Part shown: positions 23,760-31,174 of the stretch, in pieces
How positions within the stretch are numbered: position 1 is the first letter of the stretch
Layout of the letters: each line of letters starts with the position of its first letter
NCBI RefSeq assembly: GCF_013377085.1
Contig: NZ_JACAAX010000023.1
Span: forward strand, 1-64,000
Length of the DNA: 64,000 nt
From: Rhodoplanes sp.
Lineage (GTDB): Bacteria > Pseudomonadota > Alphaproteobacteria > Rhizobiales > Xanthobacteraceae
Reading direction: 5' to 3'
Made by a program: the position numbers and the translations under genes
Notes under the pieces: model-generated
The model's input: only the letters and a program-made list of their open reading frames with translations
Told to the model about the DNA's origin: nothing
Databases searched by the model: none

Positions 23760-25124
23760 TCAGTACCGGGCGACGATCGGCTCCGGCATGTTGAAGCTGT
23801 AGTTCAGGCCGGCGCGAACCACCTGGAAGCGGTTGTTGAACTCGGCCGTCAGCGGCACGCCGGGTGCGAACGCAGCCGTCGTCGTGACGTCGGTCCGGCC
23901 GAGATCCATGTACAGGTATTCCATCCGCACCGACCAGCGCGAATCCAGCGCCGTCTCGATGCCGCCGCCGACCGTCCAGCCGGACCGTGTCTGCGACGTC
24001 GTCACGCTCGGATTGCCCCAGCGGGTCGACACGTCGGCAAAGGCCGCGCCCGCCGTTCCGTAGATCAGGGCCGGACCCGTGCTCATGCCGACACGGCCAC
24101 GCGCCGTCGAGTACCAGGTGGTCTTGGTGCCGAACTCGGTGCCGGAGTCGAACCAGTCGCGGTAGCTGTGGTCGATGCCGAGATAGCCGACATCCCCTTC
24201 GACGCCGACGATCCAGTTGGAGAACACCAGCCAGTTGTAGCCGGCCTGCCCGCCGCCGGTGAATCCGGTGCCGTTGACGTTCTCCTCGCCGTTCGGACCC
24301 GGCGTCATGATGGTCGGCACCTTGACGTTGGAGATGCCGAGGCCGGCGTTGACGCCGACATAGAAGCCCGCCCAGCGCTGCGGCGAGGACAGCGGCCCGC
24401 CGAAGAGCGGGTACATCTCGAACGGCCCGTCGCCGAACTTGTAATTGATGCCGGTCTTGATGACGTGGGCGCGGTTGGTGAACGTCGCCGTGTCGGCGAG
24501 GCCATAGGGGTTGGCGGCGAAGCTGTTGCTGCCGAGATCGACGTAGAGATACTCGGCCGTGGTGCTCCAGCTCCGCGACAGCTTGGTCTCGATGCCGCCG
24601 CCGGCTGTCCAGCCCCATTCGGTGGAGCGCGTCTCGGTCGCCGCCAGCACGCTACTGCCCCCGAACGTCTCGCGGACGCGACTGAACGCAGCGCCGCCCG
24701 TGACGTAGAGCAGCGACGGCCCGGTCACGTAGCCGAACCGGCCGCGCACCGTTCCGAAGGCGTCTGTCTTGACGCCGACCCTGACCGGATCGTTGTAGTC
24801 GATGAAGCTCCGCTCGGTGCCGAGCCAGCCGAAATCGCCCTCCAGGCCCACCAGCCAGGTCGGCGCGAACTGCCAGTTGTATCCGGCCGTGACGCCGGCC
24901 GAGATGCCGGTATCGTTGACCTCGGCATCTCCGGCGAAGCGGTTCGAGCTGGCACGGGACTGGGCGATCGACGTCGCGTAATAGGCGCCGACATAGAAGC
25001 CGGTCCAGTTGTAGACCGGGGCCGGCGGCGGCGCCTTCAGGGGCATGCGGGCGGGAAGATCGGCTGCAGCGGCGGCCCCGACCAACGCAAGCGACGCGGC
25101 ACCCGCCAAGAGCATCCGTTTCAT
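23760..25124 (-). CDS. Omp25/31-like outer-membrane protein with two tandem barrels
   Basis: A 454-residue protein with a signal peptide (cleavage near AAAA/ADLPA, residue 21). Residues 40-230 and 251-447 are two copies of the same eight-strand barrel family. Each opens W-T/A-GFYVG (W40 and W251), has AGYNW, VGLEGD or VGVEGD, WLG or YLG, GRFGY or GRVGM and GGGIET, and closes with GINYKF or GLNYSF. Ordinary family members are one barrel of about 200-260 residues. Residues 231-250 link them. It sits in the outer membrane if both copies fold. A strong bidirectional terminator follows. Confidence 0.85.
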   Translation of the reverse strand: MKRMLLAGAASLALVGAAAAADLPARMPLKAPPPAPVYNWTGFYVGAYYATSIAQSRASSNRFAGDAEVNDTGISAGVTAGYNWQFAPTWLVGLEGDFGWLGTERSFIDYNDPVRVGVKTDAFGTVRGRFGYVTGPSLLYVTGGAAFSRVRETFGGSSVLAATETRSTEWGWTAGGGIETKLSRSWSTTAEYLYVDLGSNSFAANPYGLADTATFTNRAHVIKTGINYKFGDGPFEMYPLFGGPLSSPQRWAGFYVGVNAGLGISNVKVPTIMTPGPNGEENVNGTGFTGGGQAGYNWLVFSNWIVGVEGDVGYLGIDHSYRDWFDSGTEFGTKTTWYSTARGRVGMSTGPALIYGTAGAAFADVSTRWGNPSVTTSQTRSGWTVGGGIETALDSRWSVRMEYLYMDLGRTDVTTTAAFAPGVPLTAEFNNRFQVVRAGLNYSFNMPEPIVARY

Positions 25125-25328
25125 CGCGCCATCCCCTTCCAGAAATTGTCCCGTGCGGCATCGTACGCTGATCCGGCCTGATTACCCGGTAAGACTTGCG
25201 GAATTGTTTCCCAGCGGCATCCGCATCGGCGATTTCTCGGGACGTGTGCCGGGCGGGCCACAGTGCCGGACCGCGAGGACCAGCGGTCGCCTCCCCGGAT
25301 CCCGGGCTCGGCCTGCGCCTCCGATCGC

Positions 25329-26267
25329 TCAGTCGTCGGACGGACTGTCCGGGGTGCCACTGCGCAGGCGCTGGCGTCGGGCGGCGAGCTGGCGCTCGCG
25401 CCAGATCACGAACAGGCCCGACAGCACCACCACGACAGCCCCCACATAGGCGTAGACGGTCGGGATTTCGCCGAAGGCCGCGTAGCCGATCACAAAGGCG
25501 AACAGCAGCGTCAGGTAGTCGAACGGTGCCATGATGGAGGCGGCGGCGTAGCGGTAGCTCTCGGTGAGCAGGATGTGCGACATGCCGCCGAGCACGCCGA
25601 CCGCGATCAGCGCCACGAGCTGCGGCAAGGTCGGAGTCTGCCAGACGAAGGGCACGATGATGCCGCCGGCGATGGTGCAGATCAGCGAGAAATAGAACAC
25701 GATCGACGACGTCGTCTCGCTGTCGGTCAGGCGCCGCGTCTGGATCACGGCAAAGGCGTTGGTGAAGGCCGAGCCGACCGCGCACAGCGCTCCGACGCTG
25801 CTCTCGGCCGAGCCCGCCGTCACCAGCCGGCCGAGCCCGAGATAAGGCCACAGCATCACCAGCACGCCGCAGAAGCCGACCGCCACGGCCGACCAGCGAT
25901 AGGCCCGCACCCGCTCGCTCAGCACCAGGGCGGCGAGCGCCACCGTGATCATCGGGGCCGCGAAGCTGATCGCGGTCGCGTCGACCAGCGGCAGCCGCGA
26001 CAGCGCGGCAAAGTTGAGGAACATGCCGACCACGCTGATGCTGCCGCGACCGAGATGGCCGAGCGGCCGGCTGGTGCGCACCGCCGAGGCGAGCTCGCGC
26101 CGCGCCGCAAAGATCAGCACCACCGGGATCAGGGCGAACAGGCTGCGGAAGAACACCACCTGGCCGAGCGGGATCCCGGCCTCGCCGACATAGCGCACCA
26201 GCGCCGACATCACGGCGAACAGGAGCACCGAGACGACCTTGATGAGAATGGCGGCGTTGAGGCTCAT
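25329..26267 (-). CDS. DMT-family (EamA) transporter
   Basis: A 312-residue carrier with ten predicted helices in two EamA repeats. The first contains FFRSLFALIPVVLIF and FAAPMITVALAALVLSERV; the second FDYLTLLFAFVIGYAAFGEIP. Members export amino acids or metabolites; the substrate cannot be read here. It ends with a basic tail. The start at 26267 (MSLNAAILIKV) is chosen over an ATG at 26285 because homologous carriers begin there; neither has a strong ribosome site. It shares strand with the cytochromes upstream but is separated from them by a family C repeat. Confidence 0.82.
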   Translation of the reverse strand: MSLNAAILIKVVSVLLFAVMSALVRYVGEAGIPLGQVVFFRSLFALIPVVLIFAARRELASAVRTSRPLGHLGRGSISVVGMFLNFAALSRLPLVDATAISFAAPMITVALAALVLSERVRAYRWSAVAVGFCGVLVMLWPYLGLGRLVTAGSAESSVGALCAVGSAFTNAFAVIQTRRLTDSETTSSIVFYFSLICTIAGGIIVPFVWQTPTLPQLVALIAVGVLGGMSHILLTESYRYAAASIMAPFDYLTLLFAFVIGYAAFGEIPTVYAYVGAVVVVLSGLFVIWRERQLAARRQRLRSGTPDSPSDD

Positions 26268-26384
26268 GGCGGACGGGGGACGCATTCCGGGCGTGGCGCT
26301 GCGACCCTTTGTGGCACGTGGGGGCGCGTCGGGGAACCTCGTCCCGACGGGACCCGGCTGTGCGGGGCGACCGCTGTGTCGTGG

Positions 26385-26424
26385 GTCGTTCCGGGACGCC
26401 GCGCAGCGGCGGGCCCGAAACGAC
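26385..26424. repeat. Mirrored intergenic repeat, family C, short copy 2
   Basis: The left arm GTCGTTCCGGGACGCCGCGC mirrors AGCGGCGGGCCCGAAACGAC. It starts just after the stop of the diheme cytochrome gene (minus strand) and could form its terminator hairpin. Confidence 0.8.
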
Positions 26425-26431
26425 AGAAAAG

Positions 26432-27346
26432 TCACCGCCGCGCAGGCCGCGGCGGTCCGTCGACGGGCGGCAGCGATTTCAGGTACTCGGCCATGGCGGC
26501 ACGGTCCTCGGCCGAGAGCTGCGCGGTGTTGCGCACCACTGCGGCCATGCCGCCGCCGACCGAATCACCATCGGGCAGCTCGCCGGTCTCCAGCATGTAG
26601 GCGACGTCCTTGGCGGACCACTTTGCCAGCCCCTTGCCGGTGATGTTGGGGACCCAGCCTTCGCCTTCCGGGTTCGGACCTCCGGCGAAACGCTGGCCGG
26701 CCCGGATGCCACCGAACGAGTCGCGCGGCGAGTGGCATTCGGCGCAGTGGCCGGGCCCGTTGACCAGATAGGCGCCGCGGTTCCACGCCGCCGACCGCGA
26801 CGGGTCGGGGCGGAACGGCGTGCCGTCGAGATAGACGAGCTTCCACAGGCCGATGCCACGCCGCACCGAGAACGGGAAGGCCATGTCGTGGTCCTGCACC
26901 TTGCCGGCGACGGCGGGCAGCGTCTTCAGGAAGGCGAACAGATCGCGGAGATCGGACGGCTCCATGCGCTGATACGACGTGTAGGGAAACGCCGGATAGT
27001 AGTGGCGGCCGTCCGGCGAGGTGCCGTCCTGCATGGCGCTGACGAAATCCGCCTCGCTCCAGCGGCCGATGCCGTCGGCCGGGTCGGGCGAGATGTTGGG
27101 CGCGTAGAAGGTCCCGAACGGCGAGTGCAGGGCCATGCCGCCGCCGAGCCGCGTACGGTCCTCCTTGGAGGAGGCGTGGCAGGAGGCGCAGCCGCCGGCG
27201 AAAAACATGGTGCGGCCGTTGTCGAGATTCGGCGTGTGGGCCGCGAGTATCGCGGTCGGCACCCGCGCCGGCTCGGTCAGCACGTAGACCGCCGCGGCGC
27301 CGGTCACCAGCACCAGCACCGCGACGATGATCAGCTTGCGCAGCAT
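26432..27346 (-). CDS. Membrane-anchored diheme cytochrome c
   Basis: A 304-residue protein. Residues about 5-24 form an uncleaved-looking N-terminal membrane segment. Two heme-binding sites are present: CASCH (53-57) and CAECH (201-205). Each domain has a downstream Met candidate, and the layout resembles the cytochrome subunits of flavoprotein/quinoprotein alcohol and gluconate dehydrogenases. It should pass electrons in the periplasm from a dehydrogenase to the respiratory chain. No dehydrogenase subunit is adjacent, unlike in those complexes. The cytochrome c' gene lies 17 bases upstream, so the two are co-transcribed. Confidence 0.85.
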   Translation of the reverse strand: MLRKLIIVAVLVLVTGAAAVYVLTEPARVPTAILAAHTPNLDNGRTMFFAGGCASCHASSKEDRTRLGGGMALHSPFGTFYAPNISPDPADGIGRWSEADFVSAMQDGTSPDGRHYYPAFPYTSYQRMEPSDLRDLFAFLKTLPAVAGKVQDHDMAFPFSVRRGIGLWKLVYLDGTPFRPDPSRSAAWNRGAYLVNGPGHCAECHSPRDSFGGIRAGQRFAGGPNPEGEGWVPNITGKGLAKWSAKDVAYMLETGELPDGDSVGGGMAAVVRNTAQLSAEDRAAMAEYLKSLPPVDGPPRPARR

Positions 27347-27363
27347 GGGAACTCCGAGCGCAC

Positions 27364-27801
27364 TCAGCTCTTCTTGAGCCGGTAGGTCTCGTGGCAGCCG
27401 CCGCAGTTCTTCTGCACCTCGGAGAAGTTGGCCTTGAAGCTCGCTTCGTCCTTCACCTTGGCCTTGGCTTCGGTCGCGTCCTGGCCGAACTTGGCGAGCT
27501 TGGCCTGGAAGTCGCTCATGGTCTCCCAAATACGCGGATCGGCCGCCGTGTCGCCGCCCGTCTTGGTGTTGTCGGGGAAGAGCCCCTTCACCTTGGCCAC
27601 GCTGTCCGCATAGGTCTGGAAGACCGCCTGCGCCTTGGCGAGATCGAACGGCGCCTCGCCGCGCGCCATCAGGGCGCCGATGCGGGCCTGGTCGCCGTTG
27701 GCCTTCATGGTGGCCTTGCGCTCCGCGATCGGGTCCTGCGCGGCGGCGACGGTCACGCCCGTAACGAGCACGGCGGCGGCGAGCATCATACGCGTCGTCA
27801 T
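27364..27801 (-). CDS. Class II cytochrome c (c'/c-556 family)
   Basis: A 145-residue protein with a signal peptide (about 1-21) and a four-helix bundle with a single C-terminal heme site, CGGCH (133-137). An early Met (Met32, in RKATMK) is at the position of the axial ligand in low-spin c-556 proteins. These are periplasmic electron carriers or NO-binding proteins. Ribosome site AGGAG before ATG. It is first in a two-gene operon with the diheme cytochrome. Confidence 0.88.
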   Translation of the reverse strand: MTTRMMLAAAVLVTGVTVAAAQDPIAERKATMKANGDQARIGALMARGEAPFDLAKAQAVFQTYADSVAKVKGLFPDNTKTGGDTAADPRIWETMSDFQAKLAKFGQDATEAKAKVKDEASFKANFSEVQKNCGGCHETYRLKKS

Positions 27802-28075
27802 GAGGTCTCCTGTCGTTGGTGTCGGCGGGGGTGATCGGACCGGCAGGACGCCCGCCCGGGCGGCGAGCGGGTCGCCAACCATGACCTACGGAGCTTTACC
27901 TATATTTCCGCGGACAAACAGCATGCTTCGACGCCGCACGGGATCACGAAATTGCGATGGTATGGTGATGGCGATTTCGGTGGACTGTGGCTTTCGCAGC
28001 GCATCCTCGGTGTGCGGTGCGTCGCGACGAGCATCGCGGACAACCAAGCCGCAGCGCAAGGCACTCCGACGATGG

Positions 28076-30376
28076 CTACATCGTATGCATCCGCTCGTTC
28101 TCGCGCAGCACCGCCCACACCCGCTCGGGAGTCGCCGGCATGTCGATGTCGCTGATGCGATGGGACCGCCACAGGGCATCGACGACGGCATTGATCACGG
28201 CCGGTGCCGCCCCGATGGTGCCGGCCTCGCCCGCTCCCTTCACGCCGAGCGGATTGGTGACGCAGGGCACGTTGCAGGTCTCGAAGACGAAGTCCGGCAT
28301 GTCGCCGGCGCGCGGCAGCGCATAGTCCTGCAGGCTCGCGGTGAGGAGCTGGCCCGACTCGGCATCGTAGACGGTGCGCTCCAGCAGGGCCTGGCCGATC
28401 CCCTGGGCGGCGCCGCCGTGGATCTGGCCTTCTAGCAGCAGCGGATTGAGGGTCATGCCGACATCGTCGACGATCACGTATTGCACGATCGCCACCCGCC
28501 CGGTGTCGGGGTCGATCTCCACCTCGGCGAGATGCGTGCCGTTCGGATAGGTCGCGACCTGCGGGCTGAAGGTCTCCGCCACGGTGAGCCGCGCAGGATC
28601 GACACCGGATGCTGCAGCGAGCGCCGCGAACGTCGCGGCCCGGTCGGTGCCGGTGATCCGCACCATGCCGTCGGCGATCTCGATATCGGCCGTGGCGGTT
28701 TCGAGCAGATCGGCGGCGAGCTCCTTCACCACCTCGGCGAGCTTTTTGGAAGCGCCGTCCACGGCCACGCCGCCGCACGGGATCGAGCTCGAGCCACCCG
28801 TGCCGGCGCCGGTGGCGATCCGGTCGGTGTCGCCCTGCACGATGTGGACGCGCTCGGGCGGCAGGCCGAGATGCTCGGCGACGATCTGCGCATAGGCCGT
28901 GTGATGGCCCTGGCCGGTCGATTGCGAGCCGATCAGCACCGTGACGGTGCCGTCGCGGTCGAGCCGCAGCGTCGCGGTCTCGGGTCCGTTGCCGCCGCAG
29001 GCCTCGACATAGGTGGCGAGGCCGATGCCGCGCAGCCGGCCGTGGCGGTGCGCCGTCGCGGCGCGGTGGGGGAAGCCGGACCAGTCGGCGATCTCCTGGG
29101 CGCGCGCCATGTGGACCGCGAAGGCGCCGGAGTCGTAGGTCTTGCCCGTCGCGGTCGTGTAGGGCATCGCCGGCGGCTTGATGAAGTTCTGCCGACGCAG
29201 CGCGTCCGGCGCGACGTCGAGCTCGCGCGCCGCGGTATCGACCAGCCGCTCGATTACATAGGCCGCCTCGGGCCGCCCTGCCCCACGATAGGCATCGACC
29301 GGCACCGTGTTGGTGAAGGCGCCGCGGATGCGCACGTGACAGGTCGGGATGGCGTAGACGCCGGGCAGCATGCCGGCCCCGGCGAACGGGATGTAGGGCG
29401 CGTAGCACGACAGATACGCCCCCATGTCGCAGACCATGTCGACCGACAGCGCCAGGAACCGGTTGTTGTCGTCGAGTGCGAGCCGCGCCGTCGTGACATT
29501 GTCGCGGCCGTGGCTGTCGCCGACGAAATGATCCGAGCGATCGGCGACCCAGCTCACCGTGCGACCGAGCCGTTCCGCCGCGACGGCGGCGAGCGCGTAC
29601 TCGCGATACGGAAACAGCTTGGTGCCGAAGCCGCCGCCGACATCCGGCGTGACGACGCGCAATCGCTCCGGCGGAATGCGCAGCACCTTGCGGGCCAGGA
29701 CGTCGCGCACCGCATGCGAGCCCTGGCTGCCGAGCGTCAGGGTGATGCGCCCGTCCGCCGCGTCGAACGCGGCCGTGACGGCGCGGGTGTCCATGTAGTT
29801 CGCGACCAGCCGCTGATTCACCAGCTTCAGCGCGACGGTACGGGCGGCCGTCGCGAAGGCCGCCTCGGTCGCAGCCTGGCCGCCGAGCGTCTGCGTGTAG
29901 ACGAGATTGCCGGCGCGACCGTCCCACACGACCGGCGCCTCGTCGCCGAGCGCCGCGACGGCGTCGACCACATGCGGGCGCGGCTGCCAGTCGATGACGA
30001 TCGCCTCGGCGGCGTCGCGCGCCTGGTCGACCGTGTCGGCGACCACGAAGGCGACGGCATCGCCGACATGGCGCACCACGTCGCGCGCCAGGACAGGATA
30101 GTCCGGCACGTCGAGCCTGACGCCGCGCGGAATCCCCCGGCAGGGCAGCGGCCCGAGCGAGGCGATATCGTCGGCCGTCAGGACCAGTTTTACGCCCGGC
30201 TTGGCGCGGGCAACGGCGAGATCCGCGATTCGGAAGCGGGCATGCGCGTGCGGGCTGCGCAACACCACGGCGCGCAGCGCGTCGGCCGGCACGAGATCGG
30301 CAACGTAGCGCCCGGCGCCGCGCAGAAACGCGTCGTCCTCCTTGCGGGTCACGGCCTGCGACATCCCGAACTTCAT
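28076..30376 (-). CDS. CoxL-like molybdopterin-binding subunit (xanthine dehydrogenase family)
   Basis: A 766-residue molybdenum hydroxylase large subunit. GGGFGTK is the FGTK-type cofactor loop, VDAYRGAGRPEAAY is the AYRGAGR loop of form II CoxL-like proteins (not the AYRCSFR of true CO dehydrogenase), and the catalytic Glu717 is in GVKGAGEAGTIG. So it is a hydroxylase of an unknown aldehyde, purine or aromatic substrate rather than a CO dehydrogenase. Its usual FAD (CoxM) and 2Fe-2S (CoxS) subunit genes are not adjacent. The genes flanking it are unrelated, so the partner subunits must be elsewhere. Confidence 0.87.
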   Translation of the reverse strand: MKFGMSQAVTRKEDDAFLRGAGRYVADLVPADALRAVVLRSPHAHARFRIADLAVARAKPGVKLVLTADDIASLGPLPCRGIPRGVRLDVPDYPVLARDVVRHVGDAVAFVVADTVDQARDAAEAIVIDWQPRPHVVDAVAALGDEAPVVWDGRAGNLVYTQTLGGQAATEAAFATAARTVALKLVNQRLVANYMDTRAVTAAFDAADGRITLTLGSQGSHAVRDVLARKVLRIPPERLRVVTPDVGGGFGTKLFPYREYALAAVAAERLGRTVSWVADRSDHFVGDSHGRDNVTTARLALDDNNRFLALSVDMVCDMGAYLSCYAPYIPFAGAGMLPGVYAIPTCHVRIRGAFTNTVPVDAYRGAGRPEAAYVIERLVDTAARELDVAPDALRRQNFIKPPAMPYTTATGKTYDSGAFAVHMARAQEIADWSGFPHRAATAHRHGRLRGIGLATYVEACGGNGPETATLRLDRDGTVTVLIGSQSTGQGHHTAYAQIVAEHLGLPPERVHIVQGDTDRIATGAGTGGSSSIPCGGVAVDGASKKLAEVVKELAADLLETATADIEIADGMVRITGTDRAATFAALAAASGVDPARLTVAETFSPQVATYPNGTHLAEVEIDPDTGRVAIVQYVIVDDVGMTLNPLLLEGQIHGGAAQGIGQALLERTVYDAESGQLLTASLQDYALPRAGDMPDFVFETCNVPCVTNPLGVKGAGEAGTIGAAPAVINAVVDALWRSHRISDIDMPATPERVWAVLRENERMHTM

Positions 30377-30475
30377 GATGGCTCCTCGCCCGCGCCACGG
30401 TTGTGCGCTGCCGCGACCATGTTACCGTAGATGGTGCAAGTTCGCTTTCAAGACGAAGCTATTTCGGAGGAAACC

Positions 30476-30826
30476 ATGCATCCATCGGTTCGTTGCGCCG
30501 CCTCCGTCCTCGTCACGGCCACGGTCCTGCTGCTCGGCGCCGCATCGGCCGGCGCCCAGGCGCCGGGTCCCGCCGGCGGCCCCACCGCGGCGACGACATC
30601 GCCGCCCGGCGGCGATGCCACCCAGCCCCCGAAAAAGGGCCAGCGGAGCGCCAAGACGCGCAGCCGCCAGGGCAGCCAGCAGCAGCAGGGCATGCAGCGC
30701 GCCAAGCAGTACCTGCCGCCCGAGTATCACCAGTACCTCGGCAGCGGCGCTGGTGGCGGCGGCGCCGGCGGGACGGGTGGCGGCGGAATGGGTGGCGGCG
30801 GCGGAATGGGCGGTTACGGCCGCTGA
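30476..30826 (+). CDS. Small exported Gln- and Gly-rich protein
   Basis: A 116-residue protein. It has a signal peptide (about 1-27, ending SAGAQA), a basic Gln-rich middle (SRQGSQQQQGMQRAKQYLPP), a short ordered-looking motif LPPEYHQYL and a glycine tail with the repeat GGGMGGGG. The start is certain in practice: GGAGGAAACC directly before ATG. It is a single gene divergent from the CoxL-like gene. The family is not recognised; cell-envelope location is inferred from the signal peptide. Confidence 0.7.
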   Translation: MHPSVRCAASVLVTATVLLLGAASAGAQAPGPAGGPTAATTSPPGGDATQPPKKGQRSAKTRSRQGSQQQQGMQRAKQYLPPEYHQYLGSGAGGGGAGGTGGGGMGGGGGMGGYGR

Positions 30827-31174
30827 GGCCGACCGACACGCTCACGGACGGCCTCTCGTCCTCGCGAAAGCGCTACGGGATGCACACATCGCTTGCCATG
30901 CATGAGAGCGTCATGCGCGGGCTCGACCCGCGCATCCATCGATTTTCGCAAAAATGCTTTGTTCGCAGGATGATGGATCGCCGGGTCAAGCCCGGCGATG
31001 ACGACGGTGGGGAAGGCGCTCTTTTTGCCGTACCACCAGATGGTCTCGACAAAACGAGATCTGTGCATCCCGTAGCGCGAAAGCGGGGACCCAGGAGTCA
31101 CGCGAAGACGGTCGAGAGTCCCGCTTGCGCGGGACTGAACCAAGATCCGAACCGCCGCACCAGCGACGGCACCG
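30827..31174. other. Intergenic, 348 bases, containing one repeat
   Basis: It separates the Gly-rich gene from the convergent RND permease gene. A family A repeat fills 30909-31003. The rest shows no coding frame with a ribosome site. Confidence 0.55.
30909..31003. repeat. Mirrored intergenic repeat, family A, copy 3
   Basis: The outer arms are as in the copies at 1998-2090 and 3582-3676 (CGTCATGCGCGGGCTCGACC; GCCGGGTCAAGCCCGGCGAT then GACG). The centre (TTTTCGCAAAAATGCTTTG) is different again, so the arms are conserved while the loop varies. Confidence 0.85.

Noticed and set aside
28076-30376. True CO dehydrogenase large subunit
   Set aside because: The active-site loop is AYRGAGR, not AYRCSFR, and coxM and coxS are absent.
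28481-30430. A 649-codon plus-strand frame opposite the CoxL-like gene
   Set aside because: Same situation: Arg/His-rich with no recognisable domain; the other strand encodes a full molybdoenzyme subunit.
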